Shown here one piece after another: positions 26,851 through 34,211 of a stretch of DNA of 64,000 nt. Location: the NCBI GenBank assembly GCA_963726575.1, contig CAVSCR010000005.1, positions 558,001-622,000 of the forward strand, read 5' to 3'. Position 1 is the first letter of the stretch; every line of letters starts with the position of its first letter. The position numbers and the translations under genes were made by a program. This DNA is from CAVSCR01 sp963726575 (lineage in GTDB: Bacteria > Actinomycetota > Actinomycetes > JAHEKZ01). The notes under the pieces are model-generated. The model was not told the origin of the DNA. It searched no databases and saw only the letters and a program-made list of their open reading frames with translations.

Positions 26851-27924
26851 GTGCCCTCCGCATCACCGCTGGACGCCGACGACGTTCGGACGCGGGTCCA
26901 GAAGAGCCTGGATGAGTTCCTCGCGGCCCAGCAGGTTCGGCTGGCCGCGATGGACGACGATCTCGCGCCCGTCGTCGCGGCAGTCGCCGACCTGCTCGCC
27001 GGGGGAAAGCGGCTGCGCCCCGCCTTTGCGTACTGGGGCTGGCGCGCCGCCGGCGGTGCGGACTGCGACGAGATCATTGCGGCCGTGTCGGCGCTGGAGC
27101 TGCTTCAGGCATGCGCGTTGATCCACGACGACGTCATGGACAGCTCCGACACCCGCCGCGGACTTCCGTCGGTCCACCGGCGCTTCGCCGGACGTCACGA
27201 GCAGAACAGCTGGCTCGGGTCAGCGGCAGCATTCGGCACCGGCGCGGCGATCCTGTTGGGGGACCTGTGCCTGGTGTGGACCGACGAGATGCTCTACACC
27301 AGCGGCCTGCCGGCCACCGCTCTGGTCAACGCCAAGCCCGTGCTCGACGACATGCGCACCGAGCTCATGGCTGGTCAGTACCTGGATCTGCTGGAACAGG
27401 CCCGTGGCGGCGGGTCAGTGACCCGCTCACTGCAGGTTGCGCGGTACAAGGCAGCCAAGTACACGATCGAACGTCCGTTGCACCTCGGCACACGCCTCGC
27501 CGGTGGCGACGCGACGCTACTGGACGCGTTCACTGCCTACGGACTTCCTCTGGGTGAGGCGTTCCAGCTGCGTGACGACGTCCTCGGAGTGTTCGGAGAC
27601 CCCGACGAGACGGGGAAGCCAGCTGGCGATGACTTGCGCGATGGCAAGCGAACGGTGCTGGTCGCCATGACGATGGAGGCGGCGACGCCGGGACAGGCAG
27701 AACTGCTGGAGCGACACCTGGGCGATCCCGATTTGGACGCCTCCGGGATCGCGCAGCTGCGCGACGTGATCGTGGCAACCGGTGCGTTGGACCGGGTCGA
27801 GAACCTCATCGGCCAGCTGACCGAGAAGGCCCTGACGGCGTTGTCGGCGCCGTCGCCGGTGCCGTCCCCCGCATCTTCGGTGCTGCGCGACCTGGCGACC
27901 GCGGCCACGGCCCGCCGCACCTGA
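26851..27924 (+). CDS. crtE: Polyprenyl diphosphate synthase (GGPP synthase type)
   Basis: 357 residues from GTG 26851; the open frame extends far upstream but that part is antisense to metF. Two Asp-rich motifs: DDVMD at 93-97 and DDVLGVFGD from 242, with GGKRLRP near 52. Makes a C15-C25 prenyl diphosphate by adding IPP to allylic primers. It sits where Mtb has idsA2. The next gene, 12 bp on, is phytoene desaturase, so GGPP for carotenoids is the likely product. Confidence 0.9.
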   Translation: MPSASPLDADDVRTRVQKSLDEFLAAQQVRLAAMDDDLAPVVAAVADLLAGGKRLRPAFAYWGWRAAGGADCDEIIAAVSALELLQACALIHDDVMDSSDTRRGLPSVHRRFAGRHEQNSWLGSAAAFGTGAAILLGDLCLVWTDEMLYTSGLPATALVNAKPVLDDMRTELMAGQYLDLLEQARGGGSVTRSLQVARYKAAKYTIERPLHLGTRLAGGDATLLDAFTAYGLPLGEAFQLRDDVLGVFGDPDETGKPAGDDLRDGKRTVLVAMTMEAATPGQAELLERHLGDPDLDASGIAQLRDVIVATGALDRVENLIGQLTEKALTALSAPSPVPSPASSVLRDLATAATARRT

Positions 27925-27936
27925 TCGGCGACTACC

Positions 27937-29412
27937 GTGCGCACCGTCCGCGGCGCCACCGACCACGTCGTGGTCGTCGGGGCCGGGCTGGGTGGCCTGT
28001 CCGCCGCGATGCGGCTGGCTGCGGCGGGACGCCAGGTGACGCTCCTGGAACGCGGTCCGCAGCCGGGCGGACGCGCCGGCGTACTGGCGGACAGCGGCTA
28101 CCGGTTCGACACCGGCCCGACCGTGCTCACGATGCCGCACCTGATCGAAGACGCGTTCTCCAGCCTCGGGGAGTCCATGGCGGACTGGCTCACTCTGGCG
28201 CCGGTGGAGCCCGCTTACCGGGCGTTCTTCCCTGACGGAACCCGGCTCGACGTCCTCACCGACGTGGACGCCATGGCCGCCGAGGTCGCTCGCGTGATCG
28301 GTCCCGGCGAAGCGGCCGGCTACCGAAGGTACGTCGACTTCGTGTCGACGCTCTACCGCCACCAGATGCGGCGCTTCATCGACGCCAACCTCGACTCGCC
28401 GTTCGCCTTGCTCAACACCGACCTGGCGCGGCTCGCGGCGATGGGTTCCTTCGGTCGGATGGCCGACAAGGTTGCGAGCTACCTGCACGACCCACGCATG
28501 CAACGGGTCATGTCCTTCCAGTCGATGTACGCCGGCCTTTCCCCGTTCGATGCCCTCGCCGTCTACTGCGTGATCTCGTACATGGACTCGGTGGCCGGCG
28601 TCTTCGCTCCGGTGGGCGGGATGCACGCCGTCCCCGAGGCGATGGCATCAGCGTGCGTCAAGCACGGGGTGGAGATCCGTTACGAGACGGAGGTCGTACG
28701 AGTGATGCGCTCCGGTGACACGGCGCGAGCCGTCGTCACGGCCGAGGGCGAGTGGATCTCCGGCGATGCGTTCGTGCTGAACCCGGATCTGCCCGTCGCG
28801 ATGCGCGATCTGCTCGGCGTCGAGCCATGGACGATCCGTCGGTTGCGCTATTCACCGTCGTGCTACCTCATGCTGGCCGGGTCGAGCCAGAGCTACCACC
28901 AGATCGCACACCACAACATCCACTTCGGACGTGCATGGCGCACCGTGTTCGACGAGCTGATCCACCACGGCACACTGATGAGCGACCCGTCGTTCCTGGT
29001 CAGCAATCCCACGCGCACCGACCCGAGCCTGGCCCCTGAGGGCCGGGAGGCGTACTACGTGCTCTTCCCGACGCCGAACATGGACGCCGGCATCGACTGG
29101 ACGACCACGGGCCGGCGCTACCGCGACGTCGTGCTGACCACACTGGAGGCGCGGGGCTATCGCGGCTTCGCCGACGCCGTGGAGGTGAGCCACGAGCGGA
29201 CGCCGTTGGACTGGGCCAGATCCGGCCTGGAGCGCGGGACACCCTTCGCTGCGTCGCACACGTTCGGGCAGAGCGGACCGTTCCGGCCGCGCAACATCTG
29301 GGGACGCAATGTCGTCTTCGCCGGTTCGGGCACCACGCCGGGCGTGGGGGTCCCCATGGTGCTGATCTCAGGTCGACTCGCGGCCGAGCGGATCACCGGC
29401 GCTGGTTCCTAG
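27937..29412 (+). CDS. crtI: Phytoene desaturase CrtI
   Basis: 491 residues from GTG 27937. FAD-binding VVVGAGLGGLSAAMRLAAAG at the N-terminus, then GGRAGVLADSGYRFDTGPTVLTMP, the typical CrtI head. C-terminal NVVFAGSGTTPGVGVPMVLISGRL is the bacterial phytoene dehydrogenase signature. Converts phytoene to lycopene in four desaturations. It is 12 nt from crtE, so co-transcribed. The end abuts the oppositely oriented barstar gene, 8 bp apart. Confidence 0.94.
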   Translation: MRTVRGATDHVVVVGAGLGGLSAAMRLAAAGRQVTLLERGPQPGGRAGVLADSGYRFDTGPTVLTMPHLIEDAFSSLGESMADWLTLAPVEPAYRAFFPDGTRLDVLTDVDAMAAEVARVIGPGEAAGYRRYVDFVSTLYRHQMRRFIDANLDSPFALLNTDLARLAAMGSFGRMADKVASYLHDPRMQRVMSFQSMYAGLSPFDALAVYCVISYMDSVAGVFAPVGGMHAVPEAMASACVKHGVEIRYETEVVRVMRSGDTARAVVTAEGEWISGDAFVLNPDLPVAMRDLLGVEPWTIRRLRYSPSCYLMLAGSSQSYHQIAHHNIHFGRAWRTVFDELIHHGTLMSDPSFLVSNPTRTDPSLAPEGREAYYVLFPTPNMDAGIDWTTTGRRYRDVVLTTLEARGYRGFADAVEVSHERTPLDWARSGLERGTPFAASHTFGQSGPFRPRNIWGRNVVFAGSGTTPGVGVPMVLISGRLAAERITGAGS

Positions 29413-29420
29413 CCAGGGCG

Positions 29421-29843
29421 TCAGACCCGTGACAGGTCGGTCTCCGGACCATCGCCGACCAGGAACACTGCGCCGTCGAACTCGTCATCGCGCCACGCCA
29501 CGGTGGCGTCCTGGAACACCTCGATGGCGACTTCGAAGGAGTCGGGGTCGGCTTCGGCGAACTCCCCCCACGCGTGCCACAGCACGAGCAGTCCGTCAGG
29601 GTCGTCGAGGTCGAGCACCCGGAGGTGGCCATCGAGCGCCTCCCAGGTCTGCGCGAACGACTCGGGCAGCCCGAACGCGTCGGCCGCCACGGCCATGAAG
29701 CCCTTCTTGTCAGTCACGTCGCTGGTGTCGAGCACCACCACGTGCCAGCCCGAGTCCAGGGCAGCGTCCTGGGTGTGATCGACATCATCGTCAAGATGGA
29801 ACACGCCAGTCGCGGCGCCGGACAGTACCTCGCGCACACTCAC
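29421..29843 (-). CDS. Barstar-family ribonuclease inhibitor, orphan
   Basis: 140 residues from GTG 29843, with GGGGAGGTGA upstream. Contains the barstar core DVTDKKGFMAVAADAFGLPESFAQTWEALDGHL, shown here only as its ends: KKGFM... and ...TWEALDGHL at about 45-74, the helix/loop region that plugs barnase-type RNases. A very acidic protein with a C-terminal FLVGDGPETDLSRV. No barnase-like gene is adjacent. Sits on the opposite strand between crtI and crtB. It could be immunity to a distant or foreign RNase, or a repurposed regulator. Confidence 0.82.
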   Translation of the reverse strand: MSVREVLSGAATGVFHLDDDVDHTQDAALDSGWHVVVLDTSDVTDKKGFMAVAADAFGLPESFAQTWEALDGHLRVLDLDDPDGLLVLWHAWGEFAEADPDSFEVAIEVFQDATVAWRDDEFDGAVFLVGDGPETDLSRV

Positions 29844-29930
29844 GACCGGTCACCTCCCCACTGCCCCGCCGGTCACGGGACCGCCACTTCTCCGACTTGC
29901 CTGCATCGTGCCATGCGGCACGATGGGGTG

Positions 29931-30851
29931 GTGAGTCAGCGCGAGCTCGACGCGGCCGGAATCCGCGAGCCGCGGCTCCGGGCGTCCTATGAGCGGTGCC
30001 GTCAGCTCAACGCCGAGCACGGCCGCACCTACTACCTGGCGGCCCGGCTCCTGCCCCCGGGCAAGCGCCCCTATGTGCACGCGCTGTACGGCTTTGCGAG
30101 GTACGCCGACGAGCTCGTGGACGATCTTGGGAGCGATCTGACCCCCGGGCAGAAGGCAGCTGCATTGCGTTCATGGGGCGATGACTTCCTGGCCGCGCTG
30201 GAACGCGGCGTCAGCGACGACCCGGTCGCAGCTGCAGTCGTCGACACGGTGCACCGGTGGTCGATCCCGACGGCGCATTTCGAGGCGTTCCTGCACTCGA
30301 TGACGATGGACTTGACGATCCAGGAGTACGCGACCTACGAGGACCTCTACGCCTACGTCTACGGGTCGGCCGCCGTGATCGGATTGCAGATGGTGCCGAT
30401 CCTCGAACCACGTGACAGCCACGTGGCAGCCGCCTACCGCAGCGCGATCGACCTGGGAGTCGCGTTCCAGCTGGCCAACTTCACCCGGGACGTTGGCGAG
30501 GACCTCGACCGTGGGCGGGTGTACCTGCCCCTGGCCGAGCTCGAGGCGTTCGACCTCACGAGGGCGGACCTGCGGCAGCGGGTCGTCGACGAGCGGGTCA
30601 AGGCGCTGCTGCGGTTCCAGATCGCGCGGGTCCGACGGCTGGAGCAGGCGGCCCGACCCGGGATCGCCCTGTTGCACCCCACCAGCCAACCGTGCATCCA
30701 GGCCGCCAGGACCCTCTACTGCGGCATCGTCGACCGGATCGAGCAGATGGACTACGCCGTGTTCCGGAGGCGGGCCACCGTCTCCCGGTCACGTCGGGTC
30801 GCGGTGGCCCTTCCGGCCTGGGGCAGAGCCCTGCGGGCCCGGACGGCGTAG
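29931..30851 (+). CDS. crtB: Phytoene synthase CrtB
   Basis: 306 residues from GTG 29931, giving MSQRELDAAGI as in other actinobacterial CrtB; ATG 29913 is an in-frame alternative. A weak -10-like CACGAT lies 6 nt before the GTG. Both Asp-rich motifs are present: YADELVDD and NFTRDVGEDLDRGRVYLP. Condenses two GGPP to phytoene. The 3' end overlaps the convergent crtYd gene by 63 bp. Confidence 0.93.
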   Translation: MSQRELDAAGIREPRLRASYERCRQLNAEHGRTYYLAARLLPPGKRPYVHALYGFARYADELVDDLGSDLTPGQKAAALRSWGDDFLAALERGVSDDPVAAAVVDTVHRWSIPTAHFEAFLHSMTMDLTIQEYATYEDLYAYVYGSAAVIGLQMVPILEPRDSHVAAAYRSAIDLGVAFQLANFTRDVGEDLDRGRVYLPLAELEAFDLTRADLRQRVVDERVKALLRFQIARVRRLEQAARPGIALLHPTSQPCIQAARTLYCGIVDRIEQMDYAVFRRRATVSRSRRVAVALPAWGRALRARTA

Positions 30852-31217
30852 TCCGGCGAAGACTCCACGTGGCGGGCCCGCCAACGGTGTCGCCTGGATG
30901 CCGCGTCGTCCCCACCACACCCACAGCACCATCGACGTCACCACGAGCGCGAATCCGAACATCAGGTCCTCGACCGGCGCCCACACGACCCGCCCGTGTC
31001 CGAGGAAGTGCCCGGTGTCCGAGCCGATGATGGCGGCGCCGTCGTAGCGAACGATCCGGAACCCGGTCAACAGACCGTTGGTGACCAGCTGGAAGAACAC
31101 CACGATCGCGTAGGCCACCCAGAAGGCACGACGGGTCAACAGTCGGGTGCGCAGCACCACGACATCGAGCAGCACGGTGGCAATGACGGCGACGACGCCC
31201 AGCTGTGTGTACGTCAT
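30789..31217 (-). CDS. crtYd: Lycopene cyclase subunit (CrtYd-type domain)
   Basis: 142 residues, about three membrane helices; AFWVAYAIVVFFQLVTNGLL and GRVVWAPVEDLMFGFALV carry the lycopene-cyclase-domain pattern (Pro-x-Glu-Asp in a helix). Works as a heterodimer with the preceding gene; the ATG 31217 overlaps its stop as ATGA. The C-terminal 30 residues are basic, disordered and encoded within the crtB overlap. Cyclises lycopene ends to beta- or gamma-type rings. Confidence 0.88.
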   Translation of the reverse strand: MTYTQLGVVAVIATVLLDVVVLRTRLLTRRAFWVAYAIVVFFQLVTNGLLTGFRIVRYDGAAIIGSDTGHFLGHGRVVWAPVEDLMFGFALVVTSMVLWVWWGRRGIQATPLAGPPRGVFAGLRRPGPQGSAPGRKGHRDPT

Positions 31218-31573
31218 CGCCAGCCGTCCATCGACCCACGTTCTGCAGGCTCATCGCCCAGGCGCCATCCGGTGACCGAGCGCACACCTTCCAAGGTGAG
31301 GATCGAGGCGAACGGCACGACGACGAAGAACAGCAGCTCCTCGACCGGGACGCGCCACGGCAGCAGCCAGCCCAATGTCTGCGTCGGACTGAACGACCAG
31401 TGTCCGTGCGCGATCGCGTAGCCATCCCACGCGAACATCACGACGACCACCGGGATCACCGTCAGCAGGAACCGTCGCCAACGGACGAGCACGCGGGTAC
31501 GCAACGCGAGCTCGAGCCAGGCTGATCCGCCGACGATCAGCAGGAGCACGCCGCAGTAGCTCAGCCGAGCCAC
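31214..31573 (-). CDS. crtYc: Lycopene cyclase subunit (CrtYc-type domain)
   Basis: 119 residues with about three membrane helices and the domain signature PWRVPVEELLFFVVVP (Pro-Val-Glu-Glu). Partner of crtYd in a heterodimeric lycopene cyclase. GTG start at 31573 lies one base after the stop of the Rv2175c-like gene, so the three genes form a minus-strand operon transcribed away from pknL. Confidence 0.88.
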   Translation of the reverse strand: MARLSYCGVLLLIVGGSAWLELALRTRVLVRWRRFLLTVIPVVVVMFAWDGYAIAHGHWSFSPTQTLGWLLPWRVPVEELLFFVVVPFASILTLEGVRSVTGWRLGDEPAERGSMDGWR

Positions 31574-31574
31574 G

Positions 31575-31958
31575 TCAGAAGCCCGAGGCCTGCGCTCGCC
31601 GCTTGACCTCGGTGCCGCGGTTCGCCGCCAACGCCGCTATCGGGGTCCCCGGCAGCGAGTCGTCGAGCGTGTAAAGCCAGCGGATCGCCTCGTTGGAGTC
31701 GAACCCGCCGTCGGCGAGCACCGTCAAGGTGCCGGAGAGGCCCTTGAGGAGCGCGCCGTCGTGGACGAAGTCGCTGGGCACGCTCAGGACGTTCTTCTCA
31801 CCGCGACGCACCGCGACCACGACCTGGTCGCGGACCAGCTGTCGGGCCCGTACGGCGTCGAGACCGAGCAGGTCGCCCAGGTCGGGCAACGTCAGCCAGT
31901 CGGGCACCAGCTGATCGACGTCATCGGTGATCTGGGTGTCCAACGGCGATCCGGTCAC
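31575..31958 (-). CDS. Rv2175c-like DNA-binding protein
   Basis: 127 residues from GTG 31958; the open frame upstream is antisense to the kinase gene. A winged-helix/HTH-like region (WLTLPDLGDLLGLDAVRARQLVRD) is followed by the Rv2175c C-terminal domain (SVPSDFV, ALLKGLSGTLTVLADGGFDSNEAIRWLY). In M. tuberculosis Rv2175c is a substrate of the divergently encoded kinase PknL, and the same arrangement is seen here. It has a weak CAGGCT -10 at 6 nt. DNA target unknown. Confidence 0.85.
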   Translation of the reverse strand: MTGSPLDTQITDDVDQLVPDWLTLPDLGDLLGLDAVRARQLVRDQVVVAVRRGEKNVLSVPSDFVHDGALLKGLSGTLTVLADGGFDSNEAIRWLYTLDDSLPGTPIAALAANRGTEVKRRAQASGF

Positions 31959-32031
31959 CCGCCCAGCCTGCCACGACGCCTGCGACGCGCGCCGGTGACG
32001 ATGGTTACCCGGGTCTGCCCGCTGCGCTCCG

Positions 32032-32037
32032 TAGACT
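32032..32037 (+). promoter_or_regulatory. Candidate -10 (TAGACT) for the PASTA kinase gene
   Basis: TAGACT ends 8 nt before GTG 32046; no ribosome site is seen, suggesting a leaderless or near-leaderless mRNA. Confidence 0.45.
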
Positions 32038-32045
32038 CGAATGTC

Positions 32046-33911
32046 GTGAGCGCGACAGTGACCGACCCTCTGGTCGGTCGGAAGCTGGACGGTCGCTATC
32101 TCGTGCAGGCGCGGATCGCGCGGGGCGGGATGGCCACCGTCTATGTCGCGTTGGACACCCGGCTGGAACGCGTCGTCGCCATGAAGGTGATGAACGCAGG
32201 TTTCGCCGCCGACCCCGACTTCGTTGCGCGGTTCACGCGGGAGGCTCGCTCGGCGGCCCGGCTGAGCCACCCCAACGTCGTGGCCGTCTTCGACCAAGGG
32301 TCGGACCCCGACACAGGTGCTGTGTTCCTGGCCATGGAGTACGTCGCGGGCCGGACCCTGCGCGAGGTGCTGCGCGAACGTGGACGGCTGCCGGCCGGCG
32401 AAGCCCTCGACGTGATGCGCCAGATCCTGGCGGGCCTGGCCGCGGCTGAACAGGCCGGCCTGGTACACCGTGACGTCAAGCCCGAGAACGTGCTCGTAGC
32501 CGACGACGGCCAGGTGAAGGTCGTCGACTTCGGGCTGGTGCGCGCCGCCGAGCCGGAGGCCGGTAGCGGCCAGACGACGCAGGGCGTCCTGATGGGGACT
32601 GCCGCTTATCTCGCGCCGGAACAGGTGGAGCACGGCACGGCCGACTCACGCACCGACGTGTACTCCTCCGGCATCGTGTTGTACGAGATGCTCACCGGCG
32701 CAGCACCGTTCACCGGCGACACTCCCCTGTCTGTGGCGTTCCAACACGTGCACGCCGACGTGCCACCGCCGTCGGCCGTCGTGCCCGACCTCCCGGCCGG
32801 CCTGGACGCACTGGTCCGCTCGGCCACGCAGCGCAACCGCGAGGACCGTCCGGCCAGCGCGGGCGTCCTGCTGAGCGCGGTAGTGGCAACCCGGGCCACC
32901 TTGCCTGCTGCCTCACGGGTGAGTCCGCTCGCCGACACACACCCCACCGTCATCGTGTCCCGCGACGCGATGGCAGTCGGCGCGGCCGCAGCCGGCGCTG
33001 GCGGCGAGGCGGGCGGCGAACTACGTCGACGCAGTCGCTGGCGAGGCTGGGTGGGCGCGCTCATCGTGGTCGCACTGGCGCTGGCCGCTGCCGGGCTGGC
33101 CTACTGGCTCGCGGTCGGCCGCTACACCTCCGTACCGGGCGTGGTGGGCCTGAAGTCGCAAGCCGCGATCAGCCGGCTGGAGTCGCAAGGGCTGCACGGT
33201 GTCGTGGGGAGCAGCGCCTTCAGCGAGACGATCCCCAAGGACGAGGTGGTCAGCAGCGACCCCTCGCCCGGCTCCCGGATCCGCCAGGGCGGCACGGTGA
33301 CGCTGACGCTCAGCAAGGGGCCGGAGAAGATCGCAGTGCCATCGGTGGTCGGCGACCCGCTGGACCAGGCGACGAAGGCGATCAAGGACGCGGGCCTGGC
33401 GGTGGGGCCGGTGCGGAAGGCCTACTCGCAGACCGTGGCGAAGGGTTCGGTGATCAGCGCCGATCCGCAACCCGGCACCCAGCTTCGCCCGAACTCGCCG
33501 GTGACCTTGACGGTGAGCAAGGGGCCGGCCCCGATCCCGGTGCCGTCGGTGGTGGGCAAGAGCGAGGCGGACGCACGCTCGATCCTGCAGTCGGCCGGCT
33601 TCAAGGTGTCGACGTCGCAGGACTACTCCGACTCTGTGCCGGCCGGGTCGGTGATCAGTCAGAACCCGAGCTCGGGGAACGCCGCGATCCACTCCACTGT
33701 GGCGCTGGTGATCTCCAAGGGGCCGAAGCTCTACGCGGTCCCGAACGTCGTCGGCATGAACCTCACCCAGGCCACGAAGACGCTGGAGAACGCCGGGTTC
33801 AAGGTCGATCCCCAGAATCTGCCCGGCGGACCGAACACGGTGCTCGCGCAGTCTCCGTCGGCGGCCTCGATGCAACCTCACGGAGCGACGATCACGCTCT
33901 CGGTCTTCTGA
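32046..33911 (+). CDS. Membrane Ser/Thr protein kinase with four PASTA domains (PknL position)
   Basis: 621 residues from GTG 32046. Hanks-type kinase domain at about 13-280: GGMATVY loop, Lys47 in VAMKVM, HRDVKPEN with Asp143, DFGLVR, GTAAYLAPEQ. A juxtamembrane Ala/Gly-rich linker, membrane helix at about 338-358, then four extracellular PASTA repeats, each beginning VPxVVG-like and ending in a TLTLSKGP-like segment. PASTA domains bind peptidoglycan fragments. It holds the pknL locus next to the Rv2175c gene, although Mtb PknL lacks PASTA. Likely couples wall status to growth. Confidence 0.93.
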   Translation: MSATVTDPLVGRKLDGRYLVQARIARGGMATVYVALDTRLERVVAMKVMNAGFAADPDFVARFTREARSAARLSHPNVVAVFDQGSDPDTGAVFLAMEYVAGRTLREVLRERGRLPAGEALDVMRQILAGLAAAEQAGLVHRDVKPENVLVADDGQVKVVDFGLVRAAEPEAGSGQTTQGVLMGTAAYLAPEQVEHGTADSRTDVYSSGIVLYEMLTGAAPFTGDTPLSVAFQHVHADVPPPSAVVPDLPAGLDALVRSATQRNREDRPASAGVLLSAVVATRATLPAASRVSPLADTHPTVIVSRDAMAVGAAAAGAGGEAGGELRRRSRWRGWVGALIVVALALAAAGLAYWLAVGRYTSVPGVVGLKSQAAISRLESQGLHGVVGSSAFSETIPKDEVVSSDPSPGSRIRQGGTVTLTLSKGPEKIAVPSVVGDPLDQATKAIKDAGLAVGPVRKAYSQTVAKGSVISADPQPGTQLRPNSPVTLTVSKGPAPIPVPSVVGKSEADARSILQSAGFKVSTSQDYSDSVPAGSVISQNPSSGNAAIHSTVALVISKGPKLYAVPNVVGMNLTQATKTLENAGFKVDPQNLPGGPNTVLAQSPSAASMQPHGATITLSVF

Positions 33912-33966
33912 CCCCGCCACACCCTTCACCCTCACGCCCACCCCCACCCGCACCCGCCTACCCCTT

Positions 33967-34028
33967 GTTGATCTTGGACATGATGTGTGAGTTGATCATG
34001 GAAGGTCGACATCTACTCCTTGATCAAC
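33967..34028 (+). repeat. Dispersed 62-bp palindromic element, copy B
   Basis: Starts GTTGATCTTGGA and ends CTCCTTGATCAAC; outer 7 bp pair perfectly, with two mismatches before GGA/TCC. It matches minus-strand copy A at 54 of 62 positions. It lies between the kinase gene and the aroF leader. The flank 33912-33966 is a C-rich stretch with nothing recognisable. Confidence 0.85.
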
Positions 34029-34060
34029 AACCCCGGACCGCCGCGCCGCGCTGGACCGTC

Positions 34061-34066
34061 TAGGCT
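34061..34066 (+). promoter_or_regulatory. Leaderless -10 (TAGGCT) for the aroF leader peptide
   Basis: TAGGCT, 6 nt before the leader-peptide GTG 34073. No convincing -35. Same geometry as many other starts in this window. Confidence 0.55.
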
Positions 34067-34072
34067 GCCCCC

Positions 34073-34141
34073 GTGCCGCACGCGATGGTCTATGAGTTTC
34101 CCGGCCGGGGTCACCGGTCGGGTGGCTCGGCGTCGCGTTAG
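34073..34141 (+). CDS. Putative attenuation leader peptide of aroF, 22 aa
   Basis: GTG to TAG, 22 residues: begins MPHAMVYEFPGRGH and continues Arg/Ser/Gly-rich. Tyr7 is TAT and Phe9 is TTT, both rare synonymous choices in this GC-rich sequence, placed directly before the first attenuator hairpin. The start codon is 6 nt after a TAGGCT -10. Tyr and Phe are end products of the pathway started by the downstream DAHP synthase. Stop codon lies 18 nt before the terminator stem. Interpreted as a ribosome-mediated sensor; the peptide itself probably has no function. Confidence 0.65.
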   Translation: MPHAMVYEFPGRGHRSGGSASR

Positions 34142-34186
34142 TCGCCAGCACTCGTCCTTGGCCCCGGTGAAAGCCGGGGCCTTTCT
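34100..34186 (+). promoter_or_regulatory. aroF transcription attenuator (pause hairpin, antiterminator, terminator)
   Basis: Three competing helices can be drawn. (1) 34100-34108 with 34114-34122, 9 bp, loop GGTCA. (2) Antiterminator 34105-34113 with 34159-34167, 9 bp including one G-U. (3) Terminator GGCCCCGG (34160-34167) with CCGGGGCC (34174-34181), loop TGAAAG, followed by TTTCT. A ribosome stalled at Tyr7 would cover the left arm of helix 1 and free 34105-34113 to form helix 2; a ribosome that reaches the stop codon lets helices 1 and 3 form. The model is inferred; base pairs are read from the sequence. Confidence 0.7.
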
Positions 34187-34211
34187 CATGTCCAGCCACC
34201 TGGAGCACCGC

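Noticed and set aside
33021..33953. 310-codon ORF antisense to the PASTA repeats
   Set aside because: Arg/His-rich shadow of repetitive coding sequence; no ribosome site or family pattern.
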